A stretch of 18,005 bases of DNA. Source: Acidobacteriota bacterium. Lineage in GTDB: Bacteria; Acidobacteriota; Polarisedimenticolia; QHYA01. Each line of letters opens with the position of its first letter. Positions within the stretch are counted from its first letter, which is position 1. The position numbers and the translations under genes are program-made. The stretch lies in NCBI GenBank assembly GCA_003223995.1, contig QHYA01000188.1, forward strand, positions 1-18,005, given 5' to 3'. Below the pieces are notes generated by a model. It saw nothing but the letters and a program-made list of their open reading frames with translations, was not told where the DNA came from and did no database searches. Below are positions 1-8,241 of the stretch, in pieces.

Positions 1-1101
1 GCCGCCGTGCTCCAGCAGCAGGGTCAGACCGTACCCTGACAGCCACCCTGCGAAGGCGACCTTTCCGTCGAAGATCGCCCGGATGTCCTCTCCGTAAGGC
101 GCGTCGATGTCGATTCCGTCGTGAGGCACCACTGTCCGGAAGCGAGGGTTGAGAGTCGGACCGAAGCCGGCGGACACCCGTCCCGCGCAGGGCCATGATA
201 GGAGCCCCTGGAAGCGCGCGAAATCCATCAGCGGCAGACCGGAGGCGTCCGGACGCTGCGCCCGGGGGTCGATCCCTCCCGGGCCGGGCAGCCCCCCCCT
301 CGCCCCGCCGGAGAGCCCCTCGGCGAGCCGGGAGAGCGCGACGCTGGCCCGCCTGAGTTCCTCGAGCGCCCCCGAGCGCACCTGCCGGTCCTTCCGGATG
401 GACGCGAGAAGCCGGTGCTTCTCCGCACGCGCGGTCTCGATCTCCGCGCCCGCTCTCTCGGAAGCCCGCCGGGCGGCAAGAAGACTCTTCTGGCGCGCGA
501 GCAGCTCCTCCCTGCCGCGTTCCAGCTCCCGCTGGCTCTCCCGCACCTCGAAGACCAGCGCGGCGTCCGATGAAGCGACGGCGGCGGCGAGGCGGAAGGC
601 CCGCAGCATCGAAGCTGGTTCGCGGGCCGAGAGCATCAGCTGGTAAGGGTGGAGCGCCCCCTGCCGGTACAGCTCCCGGAGGCGCGAGCGCAGCCGCGCG
701 CTGGCCCAGGAGCGGCGCGCCGTCAGCTCGTCGAGCCGCCGTTGCGCGGCGGCGAGCCTCTCCTCGAGACCGAGCGCCTGCCGGTCGATGGCCGCCCGTT
801 CAAGCTGCCGTAAGCGGGAGAGCGCGTCGAGGCGGTTCAGCTCGCCAAGAACGCCCCGTTCGGAGGCGGAAAGGCTCTCCACCTCCGATCCGAGCTTCCC
901 GATCTCTCTCTCGATCTGCTGCTGCCGGGGCTCGTCCTGCGCTTGCTCCTGATGGATCTCGTCCCGCGACCGATCCGCCGAAGGGTGCTGGAGGAGCGGT
1001 GACTGTTCCGTCTTGCCGGCCACCCGATCCGTCAGCGCGAGCACCAGAAAGACCGCGAGCACACCGGGGAGGACGGCAAAGCGCTCCGAGACGATGCTCA
1101 C
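1..1101 (-). CDS. EnvC/NlpD-like coiled-coil protein with M23 (LytM) domain, 3' end cut by the window
   Basis: The gene reads from GTG at 1101 without a stop to the window edge (367 codons). Residues about 8-25 form a hydrophobic N-terminal anchor or signal (FAVLPGVLAVFLVLAL). Residues about 40-285 are rich in Glu, Arg, Gln and Leu, as expected for a long coiled coil. From about residue 299 an M23/LytM peptidase fold begins: SAGFG, then HDGIDIDAPYG with the HxxxD metal pair (H327, D331), then the DGKVAFAGW and GYGLTLLLEHGG strands. The second HxH motif lies beyond the window, so catalytic competence cannot be judged. Coiled coil plus LytM is the layout of EnvC, which activates cell-wall amidases at division; that role is inferred from the family. 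The start lies 9 bp after the stop of the phosphatase gene, so the two are probably co-transcribed. No good ribosome site precedes the GTG. Confidence 0.85.
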   Translation of the reverse strand, partial: MSIVSERFAVLPGVLAVFLVLALTDRVAGKTEQSPLLQHPSADRSRDEIHQEQAQDEPRQQQIEREIGKLGSEVESLSASERGVLGELNRLDALSRLRQLERAAIDRQALGLEERLAAAQRRLDELTARRSWASARLRSRLRELYRQGALHPYQLMLSAREPASMLRAFRLAAAVASSDAALVFEVRESQRELERGREELLARQKSLLAARRASERAGAEIETARAEKHRLLASIRKDRQVRSGALEELRRASVALSRLAEGLSGGARGGLPGPGGIDPRAQRPDASGLPLMDFARFQGLLSWPCAGRVSAGFGPTLNPRFRTVVPHDGIDIDAPYGEDIRAIFDGKVAFAGWLSGYGLTLLLEHGG

Positions 1102-1110
1102 CGGAGAAGC

Positions 1111-3387
1111 TTAGCGGGCGGCGCCCCGCGTCTCCGCCAAGCGCGCAGGGATCAGGTCCCGGCCGTCCATCCCGGCGTCAGGAGGCATCCCGAGCAGGCC
1201 GAGGACCGTCGGTGCGATGTCGACGATCGCGGGCTCCCGGACCGGGATGCGGCGGTTGCAGAAGAAGATGCCGCGGACGAGGGAAGGATCGTTCGAGCAA
1301 TGATCGCCGGACCAGGGCTTCGTATTGTCATCGAAGACCTCCGGAGGAACGCCGCCCAGCGTGGTCTGCCAGGAGACACGGTAGTTGAGGTTGTTCGCGA
1401 CGCGCAGGTCGGGCACCAGCGCGGGGTCGAAGCCGGTGTAGATCTCCTCCCGGCGGAAGACTCTGGTGACAGGATGCTCCCCCGTCGCCGGATCGACGAG
1501 CTGCTCGAGGCCGGCCTTGATCCCCGCCATGACCTTCTCGTATTCCTCGCCAGGCAGGACCGAGCCTTGCGGCTCCCGCCCGGCGAGGTTGATGTAGATG
1601 TTCCCCAGCCCCATGGCGTAGGCCTTGGTTCGGGGCCAGTCCACGTTCTGGAACAGCGATTCCCCCTTCCGGTCGAAGAGGTCTTCCAGCGTGCGCGCGC
1701 CTGATTCGGGCGCCCGGAGGGTCATGTAGCCGTTCTTCACGAGCCACGTGTTGTAGCTCACTCCTCGCCGGAAGGACGAGAAGCCGTGGTCGGAACAGAC
1801 GATCAGGACGGCGTCCGGACCGGCTAGCTCGGCCGCTCGCCCTGCGATCCGGTCCATGCGCTGGTACGCCTTCAGCATCTCACCGGCGTAACGGGCCGCC
1901 TTCCCCGCGTCGTAGAGAGGGTGGCCCGGATCCATGAAGCGCCAGAACAGATGGCCGATCCTGTCGGTGAACGAATAGATCTGGACATAGAGGTCGATCG
2001 ACCGGTCGGCGAGCAAACCTTCCATCATCTGCTCGTCCTTGTCCACAGAGGAGTTCAGGTCGTCCAGGAAGTGCTGCTCGTCCCCCACGCCGGAAGGAAG
2101 CGACCAGGTGTCCTCCGTCCATCCGATCGTCCGGTAGAGGCCGAATTGCCGCAGGAGCTCGGAGGAGAAACTCGCCGGATAGGAGAAGGGAACCGGGTGG
2201 CAGTCCGGATGAAAGTTGAGCGGCGAGAACCATAGCTTCAGCTCGGGCTCCACGGAGAAGAGCTGGAAGCGGCCGATGCCGATCAGAGGCGCGACCCGGT
2301 CCACCAGCCAGTTCACAGGGAAATGGATGACGAACCAGTCGGACCATTCGCCCGGCCGCAGCGTCGCCCGGTTCTCCTGGCACTGGATCGTCACCGCCTC
2401 TCCGGCGATCTCCAGACGCACGGGGGCCTCGAGAATTTTCGGGATGCCGCGATGCTGCAGGTCTTCCTCGACCTGCCTCCGGATCTGCGCCCGCTCGCCG
2501 GCGTCGCGGGCTTTCTCGGTCGCGCGCTTGATGGTGTAGTCGTAGAAGGGCTTGTTGTAGGGGCCGACGATCTTCGTCTCGATCACGCCGCTGCGGGCCG
2601 GAAGCGTGACCAGCTCCAGGGAGAACTCGTTGCTTCCCAGTGAGAAGCTCCTGTCGGAGGTGTAGTAGGTGGGACGGCCGACCGTGCCCCTCATGTCGGG
2701 CACGCCCAGGCCCGACAGCATCCTTCCCCCTCCGACCGGTTCAGCGGGGAAGGTGTTCGGCACACGGAACACCTCCACCTTGCGCCCCGCCTCGGAGGCA
2801 ATGGCCCACATCGTCTTCCCTTTCCGGTTGTTGATGGCGTCCGGGACATCCTGAGGCAGGCAGCGGCGGGCGATCTCGTGGCCTGCGACGGCACCCGCGG
2901 CCCCCAGCACGAGCGCGGCGATCAATGCTCCGGCAAGCGACCGGCGCAGAAGAAAGATCGCGCCGAGCGACAGCAGTGCCATCAGTCCTCCCAGCGCTCC
3001 CGCTGCCGCAAGGGGGTTCCCGGCCCCGAACAGGAAAGGCTTGCGGGACTCGTCCACCATCGCGAAGGTCGGGATGTAGGAGTTGGGCTGCCTCTTGAGA
3101 AAATCGAAGATCTCGGTCTTGCCGGGATTGCATCCCGTCGCGAAGGTCGACCAGGAGACCGGGGTCTGCGGGGGGTTCGTTGGCAGCAGCGGGGAGTAGA
3201 CGCCCTCGGCCCTGAGCCGCTGGAGGTTCGGCAGCTTCCCCTGGTCCATCCACTTCTCGACGAGCCCGGCATCCGCGCCGTCGAAGCCGATGATGACCAC
3301 CCGCTGCTTCGTCGCGGCCAGACTCACGCCGGTGGCCAGTGTCGCTGCACAGAGAGCGATGAGGAGGGGACGAGACGGGTGGTGCAT
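1111..3387 (-). CDS. Membrane-anchored alkaline phosphatase family protein (type I phosphodiesterase/nucleotide pyrophosphatase fold)
   Basis: The 758-residue protein has an N-terminal signal or anchor (RPLLIALCAATLATG). Alkaline-phosphatase-superfamily motifs follow in order: IIGFDGAD (first metal Asp, D36), PPQTPVSWSTFATG (T75 is the likely nucleophile), CSDHGF near residue 531 and GDHCSNDP near residue 692, then the DIAPTVLGLLGM segment typical of the PF01663 family. The substrate cannot be read from the sequence. Two hydrophobic helices (about residues 125-148 and 152-170) interrupt the catalytic domain between the nucleophile and the rest, so the protein is probably held in the membrane. 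The ATG at 3387 is preferred over a GTG at 3408 because the signal peptide follows it directly. A TATATT hexamer (3399-3404, minus) lies just upstream, with no convincing -35 box. It is divergent from the GWxTD gene, and the EnvC-like gene follows after 9 bp. Confidence 0.88.
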   Translation of the reverse strand: MHHPSRPLLIALCAATLATGVSLAATKQRVVIIGFDGADAGLVEKWMDQGKLPNLQRLRAEGVYSPLLPTNPPQTPVSWSTFATGCNPGKTEIFDFLKRQPNSYIPTFAMVDESRKPFLFGAGNPLAAAGALGGLMALLSLGAIFLLRRSLAGALIAALVLGAAGAVAGHEIARRCLPQDVPDAINNRKGKTMWAIASEAGRKVEVFRVPNTFPAEPVGGGRMLSGLGVPDMRGTVGRPTYYTSDRSFSLGSNEFSLELVTLPARSGVIETKIVGPYNKPFYDYTIKRATEKARDAGERAQIRRQVEEDLQHRGIPKILEAPVRLEIAGEAVTIQCQENRATLRPGEWSDWFVIHFPVNWLVDRVAPLIGIGRFQLFSVEPELKLWFSPLNFHPDCHPVPFSYPASFSSELLRQFGLYRTIGWTEDTWSLPSGVGDEQHFLDDLNSSVDKDEQMMEGLLADRSIDLYVQIYSFTDRIGHLFWRFMDPGHPLYDAGKAARYAGEMLKAYQRMDRIAGRAAELAGPDAVLIVCSDHGFSSFRRGVSYNTWLVKNGYMTLRAPESGARTLEDLFDRKGESLFQNVDWPRTKAYAMGLGNIYINLAGREPQGSVLPGEEYEKVMAGIKAGLEQLVDPATGEHPVTRVFRREEIYTGFDPALVPDLRVANNLNYRVSWQTTLGGVPPEVFDDNTKPWSGDHCSNDPSLVRGIFFCNRRIPVREPAIVDIAPTVLGLLGMPPDAGMDGRDLIPARLAETRGAAR

Positions 3388-3450
3388 TGCGGGGCCGCAA
3401 TATAGCACGAAGGCCGCGCGTCCGCAGCCCGCGTGGTATCTTGGCCGTCA

Positions 3451-5007
3451 GTGATCCCGAGACGATGGTTGCCGGCGCCGCTCCTCGCAGCCGCCCTGAC
3501 CCTTGTGGTCTTTCCGGCCACATCGGAGGGGCAACAGGGCCGGCCACGGCTCGCCGGGGAGGCTGCCGACGCCTCCTCGCGCAGCGCGAAAAAGGAGCGT
3601 GTTCCCCTCGCGGATTGGTATCGCGGTCCGGTCCGCTACCTTCTCCGCCGCAGCGAGGAAAAGGAGTTCCGGTCTCTGCGGAACGACGCCGCTCGCGCTC
3701 TCTTCATCAGGGACTTCTGGCGCTCGCGCGACCCGGATCCTCGCACTCCGGAGAACGAAGCGCGCCTCGCATTCTGGCAGAGGGTGGCAGACGCGAACCA
3801 CCTCTTCAACGAGTCGGCCAGGCCTGGGTGGATGACGGACCGAGGCCGCATCCACATTCTGCTCGGCGCGCCGAACGACACGCAGGAGGATCTCAATTTC
3901 CAGGTTCCCGGCCGACGGCTGGGGGGCCGCGGCCTGCTCCGGTGGATCTACCACGGCAAGGTGCTCACCGGACGGCACGAACCGACCTTCGTGGTGGCCT
4001 TCGTCGTGGACGAGTCGGGCGAATGGCGGTTGACGGACGACGCGATCCTCTCATCGGTCTACTTCGACCCGCTCTCGGTGAAGGCCCTGCAGGAGACCAG
4101 CCCCTTGCTGGCGAGGCTCGAGTCTGCCCTCGCCGACTCCGTGACCGACCTCGGCGCAGCGCTCGACCTGGGACGGATGACGACCCCGGCGGACGAAACC
4201 CCTCTCATCGATACGGTTTCCACCGAGACGTTCTATGGCGCCATTCCGCTGAGCGCGCGCTGGGACTTCTACCCCGGTGCCGGGGACGGGCGCACCCTCG
4301 CCGTCGTGACCGTCTTCGTGAAGCGCGCCGAGCTGGCTTCCCCTGCAAGCGGAGCCGATCCCAGGCCTCTGATCCTCGGAAAGCTGGAGGGCGCGACGGG
4401 GGAGCGGGTGGACCTCGGCGAAGGCTCCTTCAGCCCCGCGGAGGAGAACGCCGGCCTCTCGCCGGAAAGGATCCTGCTGTTCCAGGCGAGGACGCTGGCC
4501 CGGCCGGGAACCTACCGCGCCTACGTCGGCCTGTTCGATACCATCAGTTACCACGCCGGAAGCCACAAGGCGACTCTGGAAGTTCCTGATCTCTCGACCG
4601 GCCGGCTGGCCATCAGCCCCATCACTCCTCTGAGCGCCCTGAGGCCCGTGACCCGCCGCGCGGATGTCGGCTACACCCTCCCCTTCATCCTGGGGGACCT
4701 GAGGGTCCTGCCGCGCGACCGTGCCGCGTTCCCCCGCTCCGAGGGGCTGATGCTCTATTTCCAGTTCACCGTTCCTCCCGCTCAGAAGGCAAGCCGTCTG
4801 GAGATGAGGTTCTTTCGGCGCGAGGGGGAATCCCTCGTGCCGGCCGGATCGCCCCAGATCACCGATGACCCTTCTCCCGTCCAGGGGTGGTCCTTCCCTC
4901 TGGCCGGCTGGCCTGCCGGGAACTACCGCCTGGTCGTCACCCTCACGGGACAAGAAGATTCCCAGACGGCGACCCAGCACCTGGACTTCGAGGTCACTGC
5001 TGAGTAG
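3451..5007 (+). CDS. GWxTD domain-containing secreted protein
   Basis: The protein has 518 residues from GTG 3451, chosen because the signal peptide MIPRRWLPAPLLAAALTLVV starts there; an in-frame GTG at 3433 would add six residues. The defining motif GWMTDRGRIHILLGAP is at residues 126-141, preceded by a helical segment (FRSLRNDAARALFIRDFW) typical of the GWxTD family. That family occurs in Acidobacteriota, Bacteroidota and related phyla, and its biochemical function is unknown to me. The C-terminal two thirds are beta-rich with no catalytic motif that I recognise, and the end (GNYRLVVTLTGQ) resembles an Ig-like strand pattern. Export to the periplasm or cell surface is inferred from the signal peptide. 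It is divergent from the phosphatase gene with a 63-bp gap and convergent with the nuclease gene 28 bp downstream. No Shine-Dalgarno sequence is visible. Confidence 0.88.
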   Translation: MIPRRWLPAPLLAAALTLVVFPATSEGQQGRPRLAGEAADASSRSAKKERVPLADWYRGPVRYLLRRSEEKEFRSLRNDAARALFIRDFWRSRDPDPRTPENEARLAFWQRVADANHLFNESARPGWMTDRGRIHILLGAPNDTQEDLNFQVPGRRLGGRGLLRWIYHGKVLTGRHEPTFVVAFVVDESGEWRLTDDAILSSVYFDPLSVKALQETSPLLARLESALADSVTDLGAALDLGRMTTPADETPLIDTVSTETFYGAIPLSARWDFYPGAGDGRTLAVVTVFVKRAELASPASGADPRPLILGKLEGATGERVDLGEGSFSPAEENAGLSPERILLFQARTLARPGTYRAYVGLFDTISYHAGSHKATLEVPDLSTGRLAISPITPLSALRPVTRRADVGYTLPFILGDLRVLPRDRAAFPRSEGLMLYFQFTVPPAQKASRLEMRFFRREGESLVPAGSPQITDDPSPVQGWSFPLAGWPAGNYRLVVTLTGQEDSQTATQHLDFEVTAE

Positions 5008-5035
5008 CGTCGCGGCGCCGCAAGAAAACCGCCGT

Positions 5036-5857
5036 TCAGGCGGGACGCGGCCCCAAAGACGATCCGGCGCGCTCCGCGCGCCGCCGCCCAACGGGGCAGA
5101 TCGCCTGGTAGTCGCACCAGTCGCAGAGAGCGCTTTCCCGCGGCGGGAACTCCTTCTCCGAGAGGATCCGCTCGATCAATCCCAATGCGCCGGCGCGCAC
5201 GGATTCGAGCTCCTCCGGAGCGAGGCTCAGCTCGATCCGGCGGGCGTAAGCGACAAAATGCCACACGAGGCGTACACGCTTCTCCTCGGGCCGCTGCTGC
5301 TGGATCGCGATCTGGTAGAGGGGTAACTGCCGGTCCCCTCGCAGCTTCTCGACACCCGGGAGGAAGCTCGAAGTCTTGTAGTCGTGAATGACGAGCGTCC
5401 CGTCCTGGACCCGCGCCAGCCGGTCGATGACCCCCGCGAAGCGGTACTCGCCGCCAGGGGCGAGATCCGCCTCGATCCTCTCCTCCAATCCTAGAGTCAC
5501 GTCCTCATCGAAGGGATGGTGGTCGCGGAAGTACCGCGCAAGGATGGCTTCGCCTTGCAGCCGGTAGTCCTCGCCCGTGTAGCGGGTACGGCGGATTCTG
5601 ACATGCGGGAGGTAAGCCTGCCTCCAGCCGGCGGTGAACTCCGCCAGAACCTCTTCCAGCGGCGGCACGCGCCCTTCTCTGGCGCATCCATACAGCCGTT
5701 CCAGAGCTGCGTGAATGGATGTTCCCAGGAAGGACTCGACGCTGACCTCTTCGCGGGGGATCCGATCGACGTACCGGAACCGATACTGGAGCGGGCAGGT
5801 CTCGAAGGTGGAAAGACGCGAATGGGACGCCGGCTCGGCGTTCCGCCCTGGCTCCAT
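5036..5857 (-). CDS. RecB/AddB-type PD-(D/E)XK nuclease with predicted Fe-S cluster
   Basis: The 273-residue protein is a stand-alone PD-(D/E)XK nuclease domain of the Cas4/RecB/AddB type. It opens with SRLSTFETCPLQYRF (C21), then GTSIHAALE (H49), GVIDRL (D145), IHDYKTS (D159 and K161) and QLPLYQIA (Q177 and Y181), which are the expected active-site motifs in order. The last three cysteines (C245, C248, C254, in CDWCDYQAIC) together with C21 match the four-cysteine Fe-S clamp of AddB and Cas4. It is likely to cleave or resect DNA in repair. No helicase partner or cas gene is nearby, so the pathway is open. It starts at ATG 5857, divergent from the barrel gene, and converges with the GWxTD gene. 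All core residues are present, so it should be active. Confidence 0.88.
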   Translation of the reverse strand: MEPGRNAEPASHSRLSTFETCPLQYRFRYVDRIPREEVSVESFLGTSIHAALERLYGCAREGRVPPLEEVLAEFTAGWRQAYLPHVRIRRTRYTGEDYRLQGEAILARYFRDHHPFDEDVTLGLEERIEADLAPGGEYRFAGVIDRLARVQDGTLVIHDYKTSSFLPGVEKLRGDRQLPLYQIAIQQQRPEEKRVRLVWHFVAYARRIELSLAPEELESVRAGALGLIERILSEKEFPPRESALCDWCDYQAICPVGRRRAERAGSSLGPRPA

Positions 5858-5874
5858 TGCGGCGAGATCCTACC

Positions 5875-7455
5875 ATGGTCGGTTGTCCACCGAAGAGCGA
5901 TGTGTTAAGTACCAGCGCCGTGCATGCCCACCGGCGCTCCCGCACGGCGATCGCCCTCGCGGCTGCGTTGATGGGCTTGCCCGCCAGCGCGTCATGGGCG
6001 CAGGCGACCTCGGGAGCGCAGCAGACCGAGACTCCCCAAGGGTCCGAAGCGACCCTTCCTCCCCAGCCGCCCGTCGCTTCGCCGCGGTTTCTCATCGATC
6101 GTCTGGCGGCAGGGATCTCCTTCGGCTGGCTCTCGTCCGAATCCCTCCGCTATCTCGCCCGGATCCATTTCGACTTCCCCTTCTTCGTGGCGCAGCAGAA
6201 GGGGATCTACGTCCGTGGCTCTCTCTCCTCCTCGATCTCGCGCATCGAGAGCGCGAAGATCTTCCGCTTCCAGGTGGAGGACGTGGACTACCTCTTCGAG
6301 GCCGGCACGCGAGATTATCTCTCATCGCGGGTCGCCGTCGCCGCCTTCGTCGGGCAGCAGGGGAGCGAGAACCTCGACCGCCCCGGCTCGGCCTGGGTCC
6401 GCTACGTGGGGCTGGGCGCTCAGAGCGCGACGTTCCCGCGCCCCGGGGGGGGAAGCCGCCTGGACTGGAACCTCAACATCGGAGGCGTCTTTCAGCGGCA
6501 GGGGATCGGCGGCGACTGGGTGGCGCGTGGCGATGTCCTCTGGGACGCGCTGAGGCTGCGCCGTTCGGCCGTCGGTGCCGACATGTCATTCGATTCCCTC
6601 ATCTTCTCGCGCGCCTGGCACAGCGATTGGTGGCTGGGGCCGCGGTGGAGCTTCGATCTCGCGAACGGGATCCGGGCTTCCCTGTTCGCGCACTACCTGC
6701 ATTCGGGCAACCCGCTCGGCGTGGGAGCCTCCGGCGTCCAGATCGGCCTGAACTACGCGGAAGGGGCTTACAGCGGACCGCGGGAAGGAACTTTCCCCGA
6801 TGTCCGAGGCGTCCTCGCCGCCGGTTTCGGGAAGCACCGATCCCCGGGCACCTTCGATCTGCAGGCGGATTTTCCCCCGTTCCTCATCAAGAGCCGGAAT
6901 GCGCTGTCGTTCGTCGACGTCGATGCCGAGACATACGTTGGAAGCGGCCCGGACAACGTCCTCTACAAGCTCACCGGCGGGCTGGAGGTCGAGCTGACTC
7001 CCGCGATCGTGGCCGGCGGATACCTCCGCCACCGCTCGTACCACCTGCTCGCCCAGAACGGCAGCAGCCGCGACATCAACCTCCTGCAGACGGGCCTCCG
7101 CAGCCGCGGTTGGGACTTCTCCGACCGGGCGCCTGGGCACCTTCTCGCCTCTCCCCCCGCTCGATGGCCAGGAGCAATCGCCTGGAGCCTGGGAGCCGCC
7201 TACGTGCTCAGCTCCTCGCTCGTCGAGGAGCCCAGGTGGATCGGCGACGCCGGATTTCGATGGGATGGACCAGCAGCTCGCGGCTGCCATCCGTACCTGC
7301 TCGCCTCCACCGACGCGGGCGAGGTCAGCCAGGCGCGCGCCGCCGTCGGTCTCATCCTTCCAACCGACATGACGCTGAGCGCGGAGTACCGGAGGGACAC
7401 GCTGCTGCGCGGACAGAAGGACCAGCTCGTGCTGGTGCTGTCGCTCTATTACTGA
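5875..7455 (+). CDS. Predicted outer-membrane beta-barrel protein of unknown function
   Basis: I do not recognise a named family. From ATG 5875 the protein has 526 residues. A basic stretch (RRSR) and a hydrophobic segment (TAIALAAALMGL), followed by ASASWAQA, form a signal peptide with cleavage near residue 42. The unusually long N-region suggests that the true start may be GTG 5902 or GTG 5920. The mature part has alternating polar and hydrophobic strands, many Trp and Tyr residues at strand ends and glycine-rich turns. It ends in LVLVLSLYY, the terminal-aromatic signature recognised by the outer-membrane insertion machinery. Residues about 60-290 and 300-526 may be two halves of one large barrel. 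A run of eight G bases (6445-6452) lies within the coding sequence. It is divergent from the nuclease gene, with starts less than 50 bp apart, and is followed by the palindromic element. Confidence 0.75.
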   Translation: MVGCPPKSDVLSTSAVHAHRRSRTAIALAAALMGLPASASWAQATSGAQQTETPQGSEATLPPQPPVASPRFLIDRLAAGISFGWLSSESLRYLARIHFDFPFFVAQQKGIYVRGSLSSSISRIESAKIFRFQVEDVDYLFEAGTRDYLSSRVAVAAFVGQQGSENLDRPGSAWVRYVGLGAQSATFPRPGGGSRLDWNLNIGGVFQRQGIGGDWVARGDVLWDALRLRRSAVGADMSFDSLIFSRAWHSDWWLGPRWSFDLANGIRASLFAHYLHSGNPLGVGASGVQIGLNYAEGAYSGPREGTFPDVRGVLAAGFGKHRSPGTFDLQADFPPFLIKSRNALSFVDVDAETYVGSGPDNVLYKLTGGLEVELTPAIVAGGYLRHRSYHLLAQNGSSRDINLLQTGLRSRGWDFSDRAPGHLLASPPARWPGAIAWSLGAAYVLSSSLVEEPRWIGDAGFRWDGPAARGCHPYLLASTDAGEVSQARAAVGLILPTDMTLSAEYRRDTLLRGQKDQLVLVLSLYY

Positions 7456-7470
7456 GGTTGGGCTGGGTTA

Positions 7471-7493
7471 GTGCTCCTTCCCGTAAATACGGT
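7471..7493 (+). repeat. Left terminal inverted repeat of the MITE-like element
   Basis: This 23-bp arm begins GTGCTCC and ends ATACGGT. Its reverse complement matches 7612-7634 except at two positions. Confidence 0.8.
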
Positions 7494-7611
7494 GTCGCAC
7501 CGAGGGCGCCGAGACGCGCCGCCGGCAAGGCGTGCGACTGAGGCATACTCGCAGCGGTATGCCGCAAGGAGCAGAACGCAGCCGGTGACGATGGATCGGC
7601 GCCCGAATGCA

Positions 7612-7634
7612 ACCGTATTTGCGGGACGGAGCAC
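7612..7634 (-). repeat. Right terminal inverted repeat of the MITE-like element
   Basis: This 23-bp arm pairs with 7471-7493. The outermost seven bases (GGAGCAC) pair perfectly with the left end. Confidence 0.8.
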
Positions 7635-7640
7635 TTAGGG

Positions 7641-8216
7641 CTAGGTCTCGCGTGAGACGACACGCCGGGCGCGTTGCAAGACCTCGTCAAAGAGCCGTTC
7701 GAGCGGCTCGTTCGTTCCACGGCAGCGGGCTATCACCCGCTCGGCCCACTCCAGGTATTCCCGTCGGCTTTCCACCGACCAGCCGGACGGTGGACTGTCT
7801 GTCACGTCCCGGACGTTGGAAATCTTGTTCGCAAGCTTGATCAACTTCGCCGCAGGAGACAGGTGTGGAGCATGCTCGACTTGCAGGCGCCTGCGTTCTT
7901 CCTTCGGAAGGCTCTTGTCGTCGGTGACTTCCTGCACCAAGAGACGAACCTTCCGTCCAAAGGCCGCCTCCAGCTCATTCGGGCTCGTCGGCGTATCCTC
8001 CATCGTGTCGTGCAGCACGGCAGCTACCAGGACGGCTGGGTCGCGGACGCCACCCACGTTCGCCAGCAGGTCGGCGACCTCTATCGGGTGGTTGATGTAG
8101 GGCGAGTTGTCGGCTCCTTTGCGCCGCTGGTGTCGATGCTTCTCGGAGGAGAACGCAACCGCGCGGATCAAGATTGCCGCACCATCCGAGTCACGCTGGC
8201 CAGAATCAACCGGCAT
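7641..8216 (-). CDS. MESH1-like HD-domain (p)ppGpp hydrolase (small alarmone hydrolase)
   Basis: The 191-residue protein matches the single-domain MESH1/HDDC3 family along its whole length: KHRHQRRKG, SPYINHPIEVA, VLHDTMEDT, VTDDKSLPKEERRRLQVEHAP, then SGWSVESRREYLEWA. Family members remove the 3' pyrophosphate of ppGpp using Mn2+; animal MESH1 also acts on NADPH. H43, H69, D70, E73 and D74 are present. The Asp expected in the KLADK motif, the fourth Mn ligand (D122 in human MESH1), is Asn130 here (IKLANKISN), which may lower or change activity. I chose ATG 8216 because AGGAAG sits just upstream; a GTG at 8231 is less likely. The gene follows the DUF4340 gene after 25 bp and so may be last in the ABC operon. 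Its base composition looks less GC-rich than its neighbours and it abuts the MITE-like element, which hints at later acquisition. Confidence 0.9.
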   Translation of the reverse strand: MPVDSGQRDSDGAAILIRAVAFSSEKHRHQRRKGADNSPYINHPIEVADLLANVGGVRDPAVLVAAVLHDTMEDTPTSPNELEAAFGRKVRLLVQEVTDDKSLPKEERRRLQVEHAPHLSPAAKLIKLANKISNVRDVTDSPPSGWSVESRREYLEWAERVIARCRGTNEPLERLFDEVLQRARRVVSRET

Positions 8217-8241
8217 CTCACTTCCTTTCACTTCTTTGGAC

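Larger units (their letters stand above)
7468..7637. mobile_element. MITE-like palindromic element with 23-bp terminal inverted repeats
   Basis: The left end (7471-7493, beginning GTGCTCCTTCCCG) and right end (7612-7634, ending CGGGACGGAGCAC) are reverse complements at 21 of 23 positions. Each is flanked outside by the same TTA (7468-7470 and 7635-7637), consistent with a 3-bp, or TA-centred, target duplication. The 118-bp core has no plausible gene. It carries further inverted pairs: GTCGCAC 7494-7500 with GTGCGAC 7532-7538, GGGCGCCG 7504-7511 with CGGCGCCC 7597-7604, and GGCATAC 7542-7548 with GTATGCC 7557-7563. It fits a non-autonomous miniature transposable element. It sits exactly between the 3' ends of two convergent genes, four bases from the stop of the MESH1-like gene, so the folded RNA might also act as a terminator in both directions. 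Confidence 0.7.

Noticed and set aside
5008..5035. Terminator between the GWxTD and nuclease genes
   Set aside because: There is a short GC palindrome but no T run on either strand.
6445..6452. G8 tract in the outer-membrane protein as a phase-variation switch
   Set aside because: A similar 8-base run occurs in the DUF4340 gene (8697-8704) and a C7 run in the EnvC-like gene, so such runs are ordinary in this base composition.
7456..7640. Integron attC site
   Set aside because: The outer ends do not carry the RYYYAAC and GTTRRRY core sites in the right orientation; long perfect-type terminal repeats with flanking TTA fit a MITE better.
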